Part shown: in pieces, positions 1 to 7,851 of the stretch
Layout of the letters: each line of letters begins with the position of its first letter
Position numbering within the stretch: position 1 is the first letter of the stretch
NCBI RefSeq assembly: GCF_036662795.1
Contig: NZ_JBAFWZ010000024.1
Coordinates: 1 to 55,029 of the forward strand
DNA from: Lysinibacillus_B sp036662795
GTDB taxonomy: Bacteria; Bacillota; Bacilli; Bacillales_A; Planococcaceae
Length of the DNA stretch: 55,029 bases
Direction of reading: 5' to 3'
Made by a program: the position numbers and the translations under genes
Notes under the pieces: model-generated
Databases searched by the model: none
What the model was told of the DNA's origin: nothing
The model's input: the letters and a program-made list of their open reading frames with translations, nothing else

Positions 1-66
1 GTTAAGCTCTTTAGCGCCGATGGTAGTTGGGGGCTTCCCCCTGTGAGAGTAGGACGTCGCTAGGCA
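1..66 (+). rRNA. rrf: 5S rRNA, 3' part
   Basis: The first 66 bases match the 3' half of a Bacillales 5S rRNA: the loop region with GCGCCGATGGTAGT, the helix GGGGGCTTCCCCC, then GTGAGAGTAGGACGTCGC and the end of the terminal stem. The 5' half lies outside the window, so an rRNA operon ends here. In B. subtilis an rRNA operon (rrnA) also lies just before yaaO/tmk, which supports a near-origin position. Confidence 0.93.
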
Positions 67-74
67 CAAACAAA

Positions 75-107
75 AGTTTGAGAATTTTCTCAGGCTTTTT
101 TCTTTTT
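75..107 (+). terminator. Rho-independent terminator of the rRNA operon
   Basis: A 9-bp stem (AGTTTGAGA / TCTCAGGCT, two G-U pairs) with loop ATTT is followed by a T-rich run at 96-107. It sits directly after the 5S rRNA. Confidence 0.8.
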
Positions 108-153
108 AACTAAACAGCTTGAAAACTAATGATGAATGATAGGAGTTAGAATT

Positions 154-564
154 ATGATATTTCCATCGAAAAGAGATTGGTGGTTGGGTATTCTAATTTG
201 GTCTTTAGTTGGGGTATTATTGTGGGTATTCTGTTTGTCAGTAGTGATTCAAATCGATGTTATAGGACTAATTGTTTCAGTGATAATCATTTGTTTTGTA
301 GTATGGATTTGGTTTGATACAGGCTATAGTATTGAAAATAATCAGCTGAAAACTTCATATGGCCCAATCAAAAGGACTATAAGCATTCAGCATATACAAT
401 CAATTCGTTATACTACGAATCCATTTGTAGCACCAGCACTTTCTATGAAAAGAATTGAAATTAATTATAATACATACGAAACAATACAAGTATCGCCAAA
501 GGATAGAAGGCATTTTATCGAAGCGTTATTGTTAGAAAATCCACTAATTAAAATAAACTCATAA
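154..564 (+). CDS. Small PH-domain membrane protein (bPH_4-like)
   Basis: A 136-residue protein with two adjacent hydrophobic helices in the first ~55 residues, followed by a soluble domain. The soluble part (YSIENNQLKTSYGP, then an arginine-rich strand and a final helix SPKDRRHFIEALL) resembles the short bacterial pleckstrin-homology-like family often annotated bPH_4 or DUF1200; this is family resemblance from memory. The start at 154 is preferred over the in-frame ATG at 136 because AGGAG at 141-145 is well spaced for 154 and would lie inside the longer version. It stands alone between the rRNA terminator and the guanidine riboswitch, where B. subtilis has csfB, xpaC and yaaN. Function unknown. 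Confidence 0.75.
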   Translation: MIFPSKRDWWLGILIWSLVGVLLWVFCLSVVIQIDVIGLIVSVIIICFVVWIWFDTGYSIENNQLKTSYGPIKRTISIQHIQSIRYTTNPFVAPALSMKRIEINYNTYETIQVSPKDRRHFIEALLLENPLIKINS

Positions 565-575
565 AATGAAATCAA

Positions 576-604
576 TTGAGTTTTCATGTGATATTGATTA
601 TAAT
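576..604 (+). promoter_or_regulatory. Sigma-A-type promoter for the guanidine riboswitch operon
   Basis: TTGAGT at 576-581 and TATAAT at 599-604 are separated by 17 bp, just upstream of the riboswitch. The -10 is perfect and the -35 matches four of six positions. Confidence 0.55.
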
Positions 605-620
605 TTCACTAAATATATAA

Positions 621-720
621 GAAGGTTTTCTAGGGTTCCGTGGCGATAAGCGCTAGTCTGGTCCGAGAGAGAGCCCGCAGCAATCGTTGTGACACGGAAG
701 GATAAAAGCCTGGGAGATAC
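621..720 (+). ncRNA. Guanidine-I riboswitch (ykkC class)
   Basis: The conserved ykkC-class blocks are present in order: TCTAGGGTTCCG, then CTGGTCCGAGAGAG, then ACACGG, then GGATAAAAGCCTGGGAGA. This RNA class binds guanidinium and turns on export or degradation genes. Its last conserved block, AGCCTGGGAGA, is also the 5' arm of the following terminator hairpin, so guanidine binding should prevent terminator formation. The next two genes are the ykkC/ykkD exporter pair, the class's founding association. Confidence 0.93.
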
Positions 721-750
721 TGTATAACAGTATACTTCTAGGCTTTTTTA
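707..750 (+). terminator. Riboswitch-controlled terminator
   Basis: AGCCT at 707-712 and AGGCT at 739-743 close a long hairpin with inner pairing ATACTGT / ACAGTAT, followed by TTTTT. The 5' arm overlaps the riboswitch's last conserved block, making the two folds mutually exclusive. Confidence 0.8.
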
Positions 751-774
751 GTGGAAGAAAAGGAGAGTACGGAT

Positions 775-1110
775 ATGAATAGAAATTGGGTGATTGTATT
801 TATTGCTTCATTTTTCGAGGTAATATGGGTAATAGGGCTAAAGCATGCTACTTCGGTATGGGAATGGATTGTTACGTTAATTGCAATCATTATTAGTTTT
901 ACGTTTATGATCGGTGCTAGTGCTAAATTGCCAGTAGGCACTGTTTATGCGGTCTTTGTAGGATTAGGCACAGCCGGTACAATACTTGCTGAAATACTAT
1001 TCTTTGGGGAGCCAATTCGCTTTATGAAGTTGATGCTAGTAAGTACATTGCTAATCGGTGTAATTGGTTTAAAGCTTGTAACAAATGAAGTGAAAGTAGA
1101 GGAAGATTAA
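775..1110 (+). CDS. ykkC: SMR-family guanidinium exporter subunit YkkC
   Basis: A four-helix small multidrug resistance protein of 111 residues. It has the membrane glutamate of the family near residue 15 (FFEVIWVIGLKHA), the LPVGTVYAVFVGLGTAG signature in helix 3 and GVIGLKLV in helix 4, all very close to B. subtilis YkkC. It is expected to pair with the next gene's product and exchange guanidinium for protons at the cytoplasmic membrane. The ATG at 775 is chosen because AAGGAGA (760-766) precedes it at good spacing; the in-frame GTG at 751 overlaps the terminator T-run. It follows the guanidine-I riboswitch and is separated from ykkD by one base. Confidence 0.93.
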   Translation: MNRNWVIVFIASFFEVIWVIGLKHATSVWEWIVTLIAIIISFTFMIGASAKLPVGTVYAVFVGLGTAGTILAEILFFGEPIRFMKLMLVSTLLIGVIGLKLVTNEVKVEED

Positions 1111-1111
1111 T

Positions 1112-1426
1112 ATGGCTTGGATTGCACTAATACTAGCTGGGCTTTGTGAAATGTACGGTGTGATGATGATGAATAAGCTAAACGCAAAAAGAAGCTGGCA
1201 AAATCTATTACAATTAATTATTGGTTTTACTGCTAGTTTTTTATTACTTGCTTTTGCGATGAAAACTTTACCTATGGGTGTGGCATATGCCATTTGGACA
1301 GGAATTGGTGCTTCTGGAGGTGCCATTATGGGCATGCTATTGTATGGAGAATCGAAGGAATGGAAACGAATTTTATTTATCGCAATTATTTTAAGTAGTG
1401 CAATTGGCTTGAAATTAGTTGCATAA
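1112..1426 (+). CDS. ykkD: SMR-family guanidinium exporter subunit YkkD
   Basis: A 104-residue four-helix SMR protein, the second half of the pair. The membrane glutamate lies in GLCEMYGVMMMNK, the helix 3 signature is LPMGVAYAIWTGIGASGGA, and the C-terminus SAIGLKLVA matches YkkD-type proteins. Family knowledge: YkkC/YkkD act as a heterodimer with opposite membrane orientation. It begins one base after the ykkC stop codon, so the two are translationally coupled under one riboswitch. A strong terminator follows, so the two genes form a complete transcription unit. Confidence 0.92.
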   Translation: MAWIALILAGLCEMYGVMMMNKLNAKRSWQNLLQLIIGFTASFLLLAFAMKTLPMGVAYAIWTGIGASGGAIMGMLLYGESKEWKRILFIAIILSSAIGLKLVA

Positions 1427-1440
1427 CATCAGTCTAATAG

Positions 1441-1478
1441 AGCATCGCAAGGGTGAAACTGCTTGCGATGCTTTTTAA
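1441..1478 (+). terminator. Terminator after ykkCD
   Basis: A perfect 11-bp stem, AGCATCGCAAG / CTTGCGATGCT, followed by TTTTTAATTT. Confidence 0.88.
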
Positions 1479-1594
1479 TTTACTCCAGCAATGAGCAATA
1501 ATCGATGCTAAAGTATGAACACTATCAGCAAATAGCGCGCAATCATTAGTTCATGTCGTATAATGAAGGAAGTTTAATGAACGGAGTGGAAAAC

Positions 1595-3019
1595 ATGAAA
1601 AAGGAAAGACCTTTAGTGGAGGCGCTCTATCAATTTGTTGAAAAGCAGCCGCTATCATTACATGTACCTGGACATAAGAATGGTCGTATTTCATCTTTAC
1701 CAAATGAAATAAAAAAGGCGCTTTCATATGATGTGACAGAGCTTACAGGACTAGATGACTTTCACCATCCTGAAGAGGCCATTGCGGAGGCGGAGCAACT
1801 ATTAGCGAATACATATGGAGCAGATAAAAGCTACTTCCTCGTAAACGGCTCAACCGTTGGGAATTTAGCGATGATTTATGCTACTTGTAAGCGAGGCGAC
1901 ACGATACTTGTGCAGCGAAATGCTCATAAATCGGTATTTCATGCAATAGAGCTCGTTGGTGCGAAGGCAGTATATTTAACACCAAATTGGGATATAAGAA
2001 CAAAGACAGCAACAACTGTGTCAGCTCCTGTATTAAGTGAGGCACTAGCTTTACATCCAGAAGCAAAGGCGGCTGTGTTAACATATCCAACTTATTATGG
2101 GATAATTGCAGAAGACTTAAAGGAACAAATTAAATTATGTCATGCTCAACGGATTCCCGTGTTAGTTGATGAGGCACATGGCGCACATTTTACAGCTAGT
2201 GCCAAGTTTCCAGCTTCAGCGCTTGAGTTAGGGGCAGATGTTGTTGTGCAATCGGCCCACAAAACCTTACCGGCAATGACAATGGCATCATTTTTACACG
2301 TGAAATCAGAGCTTGTATCAACAACAAAAATAAATCACTATTTGAGGATGCTTCAATCAAGCAGCCCTTCCTATTTATTACTCGCATCATTGGATGATGC
2401 AAGGCATTATATAAGTACATATATGGAAAGTGATGCAGTATATTGCTTAGAAAAGCGTGAACAATGGGTAGAAGCATTGCAGTCGATTCGGGGCCTAGAG
2501 GTAATTCAAGTTGATGATCCTTTAAAGCTCTTGCTCCGATTACCGGGGTATACAGGTATAGAGTTAAAGGATGCATTAGAATCAAAGAATTTGTATGTGG
2601 AGCTTGCGGATGCAGCGCAGGTTCTGTTCATATTACCACTATTAAAGCATGGTGAAAGCTATCCTTTTGCAGACATGCGTATTCGAATAAAGGAAGCTGT
2701 AGCAGAGCTCAAAAAGCAGCCAGGCACTGCAGGCAGTTATATAGAAGAGCCGTATGAGATGAAGGCCATAACGACACCAGAAGTAACATCGGATGAGCTG
2801 TTAGCGATGGAGAAGGAATGGGTCCCATATATGCGAGCAATTGGACGAATATCAGCAAGTATGCTAATTCCGTACCCACCAGGAATTCCATTGTTTGTCC
2901 CTGGAGAAAAAATAACAGTGGCAAATTTGAGTAGACTTGAGGAGCTACTAGTCAGCCGTGCAGCATTTCAAGGAGAGCACCGGTTAACTGAAAAGCTCAT
3001 CAGAGTCATAAAGCAATAG
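1595..3019 (+). CDS. yaaO: Orn/Lys/Arg decarboxylase-family PLP enzyme (YaaO-like)
   Basis: A 474-residue fold-type I PLP enzyme of the basic amino-acid decarboxylase family. Visible motifs are the N-terminal LHVPGHKNG, ELTGLDDFHHP, the cofactor-binding VDEAHGAHF, and QSAHKTLPAMT with the Schiff-base lysine. The C-terminal domain carries YPPGIPLFVPGE, typical of the family. The substrate (arginine, lysine or ornithine) cannot be read from the sequence. The start at 1595 has GGAGTGG at 1583-1589 and gives an N-terminus like YaaO; in-frame ATGs at 1553 and 1577 would add residues with no family counterpart. It precedes tmk by 17 bases, as in B. subtilis. Confidence 0.9.
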   Translation: MKKERPLVEALYQFVEKQPLSLHVPGHKNGRISSLPNEIKKALSYDVTELTGLDDFHHPEEAIAEAEQLLANTYGADKSYFLVNGSTVGNLAMIYATCKRGDTILVQRNAHKSVFHAIELVGAKAVYLTPNWDIRTKTATTVSAPVLSEALALHPEAKAAVLTYPTYYGIIAEDLKEQIKLCHAQRIPVLVDEAHGAHFTASAKFPASALELGADVVVQSAHKTLPAMTMASFLHVKSELVSTTKINHYLRMLQSSSPSYLLLASLDDARHYISTYMESDAVYCLEKREQWVEALQSIRGLEVIQVDDPLKLLLRLPGYTGIELKDALESKNLYVELADAAQVLFILPLLKHGESYPFADMRIRIKEAVAELKKQPGTAGSYIEEPYEMKAITTPEVTSDELLAMEKEWVPYMRAIGRISASMLIPYPPGIPLFVPGEKITVANLSRLEELLVSRAAFQGEHRLTEKLIRVIKQ

Positions 3020-3036
3020 TTGGAGGAATATAAACA

Positions 3037-3666
3037 ATGGTAAGAAATTTATTTATTACGTTTGAAGGGCCAGATGGGGCAGGGAAAACGTCAGTGCTAA
3101 AGCAAGTGGTAGAACAATTACAGCAGCATAATATAGAAGTAATGGCTACTCGTGAGCCTGGTGGTATTGAAATTGCCGAGAAAATTCGAGAAATCATTTT
3201 AAATCCAGCTCATACAACGATGGACAATCATACAGAGGCACTTCTATATGCTGCTGCACGTAGTCAGCATTATTTCGAAAAAGTAAAGCCAGCACTAGAG
3301 GCAGGAAAAACAGTTTTATGTGATCGCTTTATTGATTCTTCACTTGTTTATCAGGGAATCGCCCGTGGGTTAGGTGTGGAGGAAGTACTTGCGATTAATG
3401 AATTTGCCATTGGAAAACGGCTGCCGGATGCAACGATTTTATTCGATTTGGAGCCATCTATCGGTCTTGCCCGGATAGCAGCGAATCGTTCAGATGAGAT
3501 CAATCGTTTAGATGCGGAAAGCTTGGCCTTTCATGAACAAGTAAGGGCCGGTTATTTACAAATTGCTAAGCAGAATCAGAAGAGAATCCATATTATCAAC
3601 GCCGATCAACAGATTGAGTCGGTCGTAAATGATGTGTGGAAGATTTTATATAAGTTACTAGGGTAA
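3037..3666 (+). CDS. tmk: Thymidylate kinase
   Basis: A 209-residue dTMP kinase, phosphorylating dTMP to dTDP for DNA precursor supply. The P-loop FEGPDGAGKTS is at residues ~9-19, the DR(F/Y) substrate motif is CDRFIDSSLVYQG near residue 95, and the TREPGG motif is at ~38. Length is normal. TGGAGGA lies just upstream of the ATG. It sits in the conserved yaaO-tmk-darA order, and holB (polymerase III delta') follows three genes later, as in B. subtilis. Confidence 0.97.
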   Translation: MVRNLFITFEGPDGAGKTSVLKQVVEQLQQHNIEVMATREPGGIEIAEKIREIILNPAHTTMDNHTEALLYAAARSQHYFEKVKPALEAGKTVLCDRFIDSSLVYQGIARGLGVEEVLAINEFAIGKRLPDATILFDLEPSIGLARIAANRSDEINRLDAESLAFHEQVRAGYLQIAKQNQKRIHIINADQQIESVVNDVWKILYKLLG

Positions 3667-3693
3667 AAGTAAATGAAGTGAGCTACCAAATTA

Positions 3694-3702
3694 TGATATA
3701 AT
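3694..3702 (+). promoter_or_regulatory. Extended -10 promoter upstream of darA
   Basis: TGATATAAT (TG-N-TATAAT) is a perfect extended -10 element 34 bases before the darA start. No convincing -35 is visible, which an extended -10 can tolerate. Confidence 0.45.
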
Positions 3703-3736
3703 GGTAGCACCTATTCAGGCGAAAGGGTGAGTGCGA

Positions 3737-4066
3737 ATGAAATTAGTCATTGCAGTTGTTCAGGATCAAGATAGTAATCGCTTGTCGAATGCGCTAACTA
3801 AAAATAATTTTCGCGCTACAAAATTAGCGAGTACAGGCGGTTTTTTACGTTCAGGTAATACAACGTTTTTAATTGGTGTCGAGGATGAGCGTATTCCGAA
3901 ATTGCTAGACATTATTAGAGATAATTGTCGTGCACGCGAACAATTGGTAGCCCCTGTATCACCGATGGGTGGTAATGCAGATTCCTACATCCCATATCCT
4001 GTAGAAGTGGAAGTTGGCGGAGCGACAGTATTCGTATTACCGATTGAACAGTTCCACCATTTTTAA
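3737..4066 (+). CDS. darA: Cyclic-di-AMP receptor DarA (PII-like, YaaQ)
   Basis: A 109-residue PII-like protein, the same length as B. subtilis DarA. It opens with MKLVIAVVQDQD, followed by the family-typical loop TKLASTGGFLRSGNTTFLIG and PVEVEVGGATVFVLPIEQF at the end. The family forms trimers that bind c-di-AMP at the subunit interface; the downstream target is not established. ATG 3737 is chosen over the in-frame GTG at 3731 because AAGGGTGAG is correctly spaced from it. yaaR follows after 18 bases and shares its terminator. Confidence 0.94.
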   Translation: MKLVIAVVQDQDSNRLSNALTKNNFRATKLASTGGFLRSGNTTFLIGVEDERIPKLLDIIRDNCRAREQLVAPVSPMGGNADSYIPYPVEVEVGGATVFVLPIEQFHHF

Positions 4067-4084
4067 CTTGGAGGTGGATAGCCG

Positions 4085-4522
4085 TTGAAAATTAATCAAG
4101 ATTTACGAGTCGGCTTTCAAAACCGGAATGAATTAAAACCAGCCAACCAAAATGGCAATCGTTTTGGAGATATGGTTGTGAAGCAAGGCTCAAAAATGCA
4201 AACAGAGCAGTTAACTCGATTATTAGGGGATATTTCAGCAGCAGGAGATCGAGTTGCAAGAAATCGAAGTCTTCGGGAGTTAACCCGTTTTAAAATGCTT
4301 GTGAAACGTTTTTTACAAGAAGCAGTTGAGCATGGTTTAGAAATGAAGCAATCTCATACATGGAATCGTTTTGGTGAAGGTAGACGACTAAAAATTGTCG
4401 ATACAATCGATGAACGCCTTGTTGAATTAGCTCAAGATATTCTAGATGAAGAAAAAGAAACAATTGATTTATTAGATAAAATAGGTGAAATAAAAGGCTT
4501 ATTAATTAACCTATATATGTAA
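4085..4522 (+). CDS. yaaR: YaaR family protein (DUF327)
   Basis: A 145-residue, mostly helical protein of the DUF327 family, always found next to darA in Bacillales. It starts with TTG, preceded by a strong GGAGGTGG at 4070-4077. The mid region has the conserved arginine- and lysine-rich helix RELTRFKMLVKRFLQEAVEHGLE, recognisable as the family core, followed by an acidic helical tail. The biochemical role is unknown. It ends the tmk-darA-yaaR group before a strong terminator. Confidence 0.88.
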   Translation: MKINQDLRVGFQNRNELKPANQNGNRFGDMVVKQGSKMQTEQLTRLLGDISAAGDRVARNRSLRELTRFKMLVKRFLQEAVEHGLEMKQSHTWNRFGEGRRLKIVDTIDERLVELAQDILDEEKETIDLLDKIGEIKGLLINLYM

Positions 4523-4563
4523 AGCCCGTGTCTTATATCGTGTGTTGGACACGGGTTTTTTCT
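4523..4563 (+). terminator. Terminator after yaaR
   Basis: Stem CCCGTGTC (4525-4532) / GACACGGG (4548-4555), followed by a run of Ts. Confidence 0.85.
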
Positions 4564-4598
4564 AAAAAGAAAATAATAATTTTTAGAGTGCGAGCAAT

Positions 4599-4701
4599 GT
4601 CTAGCTCCAGCGCCCAGTTCCTCGGTCGAGAGCGGAAAATATGCTTTCGATTCGGGTCTGCAAGCAGCTGTCGGGGCTAAGCAGGGCGCTAGCGCTTTTC
4701 T
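4599..4701 (+). repeat. Dispersed intergenic repeat, long copy
   Basis: It begins TGTCTAGCTCCAGCGC and ends GGGCGCTAGCGCTTTTCT. The same two ends occur in a shorter version at 9732-9781, with different internal length. The GCGC-rich ends are partly complementary, so the unit can fold as a hairpin. This family of TCTAGCTCCAGCGC...GCGCTTTTCT units is, from memory, common between genes in Bacillaceae. It lies between the yaaR terminator and holB. Confidence 0.7.
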
Positions 4702-4747
4702 AAGGAAGCGTTCCTAATTAGGACGTCAAAATAAAAAGGTGGAACAA

Positions 4748-5752
4748 ATGGTACGACAAGTGGACGAGCTGAACATGCTACAGCCTACAGTCATTAAGCA
4801 GCTTCAAACAATTTATGAAAAAAATAGAATGGCACATGCCTATATATTTGAGGGTGAAAAGGGGACAGGCAAGCGAGAGGTTATGACGTTTTTTGTGAAG
4901 CTTTTGTTATGCGAAAATTCGACAAAAAATGTTCCATGTGAAACATGTCGAAATTGCAGACGAGTTGAATCGGGAAATCATCCTAATATTCAACAAGTAG
5001 AGCCTGACGGACAATTCATTAAAATCGATCAAATACGTGACCTTATATCTGAAATGGCTATGACAGGTGTAGAGAGCGGGCGGAAAATTTATGTGCTTCA
5101 TCACGCAGATAAATTAAATACCGCTTCTGCTAATATGCTACTAAAATTTTTGGAGGAGCCTGACGGTGAAGTAACAGCCATACTTCTAACAGAGCAAATT
5201 CAAGGAATCTTACCCACAATTCGCTCACGCTGTCAGCATATAAAATTTTCAACAATACCTAAAAATATTTTGATGCAACGTTTAATAGAGAATGGCGTGA
5301 CACATTCAATGGCGTCAACAGTAAGTATGATGACAAACGATTTGGAAACGGCCATTTCATTAGCAGGTGAAGAGCGGTTTGTACATGCAAGAAAAACAGT
5401 GTTAAAATTAGTAGAGATTGTGAGAAAGAATGTACATGAAGCATTACTCATTGTACATGAAGATTGGCTTCCCTCATTTAAAGAAAAAAGTGAAATGGAG
5501 CAAGCATTAGATTTACTGCTATTTGCTTATCGTGATATTGTTGCGATAAAAGCCAATCCCGAAGCTGCTTGTACTTATCCGGATATGCTTCAGATGTTTA
5601 AGGAAATTGCACTGCAAACGACGTATGAGCGTTTATCAACGCAAATGCAAGCTGTTTTACAGGCCAGAGCAAACCTGCAGCGCAATATGAACCGGGCGTT
5701 ATTAATGGAGCAGCTAATGCTTAATTTGCAGGAGGGGTATACAATTGTATAA
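4748..5752 (+). CDS. holB: DNA polymerase III subunit delta'
   Basis: A 334-residue clamp-loader subunit. The AAA+ region has a Walker A-like GEKGTGKR near residue 36, a zinc module with C-X8-C-X2-C-X2-C spacing (ending CETCRNC), and LKFLEEP in the sensor region. Delta' is part of the complex that opens and loads the beta clamp. The ATG at 4748 is chosen because AGGTGG at 4737-4742 is well spaced; an in-frame GTG at 4739 lies within that site. It overlaps ricT by 8 bases, so the two are translationally coupled. Confidence 0.95.
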   Translation: MVRQVDELNMLQPTVIKQLQTIYEKNRMAHAYIFEGEKGTGKREVMTFFVKLLLCENSTKNVPCETCRNCRRVESGNHPNIQQVEPDGQFIKIDQIRDLISEMAMTGVESGRKIYVLHHADKLNTASANMLLKFLEEPDGEVTAILLTEQIQGILPTIRSRCQHIKFSTIPKNILMQRLIENGVTHSMASTVSMMTNDLETAISLAGEERFVHARKTVLKLVEIVRKNVHEALLIVHEDWLPSFKEKSEMEQALDLLLFAYRDIVAIKANPEAACTYPDMLQMFKEIALQTTYERLSTQMQAVLQARANLQRNMNRALLMEQLMLNLQEGYTIV

Positions 5753-6560
5753 TGTAGTCGGAGTCCGCTTTAAACGAGCGGGTAAAATATATTATTTTGA
5801 TCCAGCCGCGTACATACTCGATGTTGATCAGTATGTTATTGTTGAAACAGCACGCGGTATCGAGTATGGAAAAGTTGTTGTACCGATTCGACAGGTGGAG
5901 GAAAACGATGTTGTGTTACCACTTAAGCAAGTCGTTCGTCCGGCTGATGAGCGAGATCGGATGCAGGTTGATGAAAATTTAAAGGAATCCAGACGTGCCT
6001 ATGAGCTTGCGAATACTAAAATTATTGAGCATAGCTTAGATATGAAGCTAGTGGACGTAGAATATACGTTTGATCGCAATAAAATTATTTTCTATTTTAC
6101 AGCGGAGGGTCGTGTCGATTTCAGGGAGCTTGTAAAGGATTTAGCCTCTGTTTTTCGTACGCGAATTGAACTACGCCAAATCGGTGTACGCGACGAGGCG
6201 AAGCTACTAGGTGGTATTGGTCCTTGTGGCCGAATGCTTTGTTGCTCTACGTTTTTAGGTGATTTTGATCCCGTATCTATTAAAATGGCAAAAGACCAAA
6301 ATTTATCGTTAAATCCGACGAAAATTTCGGGTCTCTGTGGTCGATTAATGTGCTGTTTAAAATATGAAAATGATGATTACGAAATTGCAAAAGAGGGCAT
6401 GCCTGATATCGGTGATTTAACAAGGACACCAGATGGTAATGGGAAAGTAGTTGGGTTAAATGTATTAGAGCGTTTAATTCAGGTTTATTTACAGGAGCAG
6501 GAGCGCACGGTGGAATATTCGTTGGAAGAACTATTACAATGCGAAAAAAATCTTATATAG
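5745..6560 (+). CDS. ricT: RicT/YaaT, PSP1-domain protein of the Ric (Y) complex
   Basis: A 271-residue PSP1-domain protein. It starts with TTG, preceded by CAGGAGGGG inside the end of holB. The conserved cysteine cluster GPCGRMLCC...GLCGRLMCCLKYE (residues ~160-205) is the iron-sulphur ligand region. Family knowledge: RicT works with RicA and RicF to guide RNase Y processing and promotes phosphorelay, competence and sporulation in B. subtilis. The yabA gene follows after 25 bases. Neither ricA nor ricF is in this window. Confidence 0.94.
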   Translation: MYNVVGVRFKRAGKIYYFDPAAYILDVDQYVIVETARGIEYGKVVVPIRQVEENDVVLPLKQVVRPADERDRMQVDENLKESRRAYELANTKIIEHSLDMKLVDVEYTFDRNKIIFYFTAEGRVDFRELVKDLASVFRTRIELRQIGVRDEAKLLGGIGPCGRMLCCSTFLGDFDPVSIKMAKDQNLSLNPTKISGLCGRLMCCLKYENDDYEIAKEGMPDIGDLTRTPDGNGKVVGLNVLERLIQVYLQEQERTVEYSLEELLQCEKNLI

Positions 6561-6585
6561 ATAGAAACTTAATGGGGTGGCTTGA

Positions 6586-6948
6586 GTGAAGGACCGTAAT
6601 TTTTTAGATACTGTTATGGAGTTCGAACAGCAACTCGAATCGATGCAGCAACAGTTTGTCGCTTTAAAAAAGTTTGTTGCGCATATGATGGAGGAACATC
6701 AGACACTTCAAACGGAAAACCTTCATCTGAGAACGCGTTTAGAAGCGCTTTTGTCTAATGAAACTGCCACACATTCAGTGGATTTTGAACAAAAGAAGGA
6801 AGATACGTTAGATATCGGCGAAGGCTATGATAATCTGGCTCGCCTTTATCATGAAGGGTTCCATGTATGTCATGTTCATTTTGGAAGCTCACGTAAAGGT
6901 GAGGATTGCTTGTTCTGTCTATCGTTTTTAAATAAACAAAATGGTTAA
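6586..6948 (+). CDS. yabA: Replication initiation control protein YabA
   Basis: A 120-residue protein with an N-terminal coiled coil (residues ~1-60, rich in Glu, Gln and Leu) and a C-terminal zinc domain with HEGFHVCHVHFG and CLFCLSFL (His-x3-Cys and Cys-x2-Cys ligands). YabA tetramerises and binds DnaA and DnaN to prevent over-initiation. It has a GTG start with GGGGTGG upstream. Its place after ricT and before trmN6 is conserved. A weak hairpin with a T-rich tail follows at about 6960-6990. Confidence 0.94.
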   Translation: MKDRNFLDTVMEFEQQLESMQQQFVALKKFVAHMMEEHQTLQTENLHLRTRLEALLSNETATHSVDFEQKKEDTLDIGEGYDNLARLYHEGFHVCHVHFGSSRKGEDCLFCLSFLNKQNG

Positions 6949-7107
6949 GATAAAGGCTGCTTCCGTAGAGGAGGTCAGTCTTTTCTTTACGAAATAAAGA
7001 GATAAAATTAGTCTGAGTAGGAAGCCCGAGAAATAGACAGCAAGGGCCAGAAGATAGGGCTAAAATTACACATAATGGAATGCGTGTTTTTGTAGTAGGA
7101 GGTATTT

Positions 7108-7851
7108 ATGAGTGAGTGGTTAAAGGACGATGAACGTCTGGATTATTTATTAGCAGAGGATTTGCGTATTATTCAGAGTCCATCAGTCTTTTCTTTTTCG
7201 TTAGATGCAGTGCTGCTTTCTCGCTTTGTGAGTGTGCCAAAGCGTGGGAGTGTTGTCGATTTATGTTCGGGGAATGGAGTTATCCCTCTTTTCCTCAGTG
7301 CACGCACTAAGGCTAAAATTATCGGTGTCGAAATCCAGCCTCGCCTTTATGATATGGCGTGTCGAAGTGTTGCTTATAATAAACTAACTGAGAGAATCGA
7401 AATGAAGCTCGGGGATGTAAAGGCTGCACCGGATACATTAGGTATAGAAAAATATGATGCTGTGACATGCAACCCACCTTATTTTTTAGCACATGAACTA
7501 AGTGATAAAAATGTAAGTGAGCACTATGCGATTGCTCGGCACGAAATCCATTTAACACTAGACGAAGCAATTTATTCAACAAGTCGTCTATTAAAGCAAG
7601 GTGGAAAGGCTGCATTTGTCCATCGTCCGGAGCGACTACTTGATATCGTAACAGCAATGCGTGCTAATCGTTTAGAGCCAAAGCGTATGAGGCTAATTTA
7701 TCCGAAGCATGGAAAAGAAGCAAATACCTTACTTATTGAAGGAATTAAGGATGGAAAGCCAGGTTTGAAAATATTGCCGCCTTTATTTGTATACGATGAG
7801 CATAATGAATATACGGCAGAAGTGAGCGCTATGCTTTATGGAAAAGAGTAA
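7108..7851 (+). CDS. yabB: tRNA1(Val) adenine-37 N6-methyltransferase family (YabB)
   Basis: A 247-residue SAM-dependent methyltransferase. The SAM-binding loop is VVDLCSGNGVIPLFLSA, the acidic second strand is IIGVEIQ, and the catalytic N6-adenine motif is NPPYF. This matches the TrmN6/YabB family, which methylates the exocyclic amine of an adenine in tRNA; the exact target is inferred from E. coli TrmN6. A clear AGGAGG site precedes the ATG. The 3' end overlaps yazA by 14 bases. Confidence 0.9.
   Translation: MSEWLKDDERLDYLLAEDLRIIQSPSVFSFSLDAVLLSRFVSVPKRGSVVDLCSGNGVIPLFLSARTKAKIIGVEIQPRLYDMACRSVAYNKLTERIEMKLGDVKAAPDTLGIEKYDAVTCNPPYFLAHELSDKNVSEHYAIARHEIHLTLDEAIYSTSRLLKQGGKAAFVHRPERLLDIVTAMRANRLEPKRMRLIYPKHGKEANTLLIEGIKDGKPGLKILPPLFVYDEHNEYTAEVSAMLYGKE

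Noticed and set aside
2196..2585. A 129-residue minus-strand open frame inside yaaO
   Set aside because: Antisense shadow of a PLP enzyme with clear catalytic motifs.
4599..4701. A small RNA gene between yaaR and holB
   Set aside because: The structured sequence is better explained as a dispersed repeat because its ends recur at 9732-9781.
6949..7000. Terminator after yabA
   Set aside because: A bulged hairpin (CTGCTTCC / GGAGGTCAG) with a broken T-run exists near 6958-6985, but the stem is weak; mentioned only in the yabA entry.
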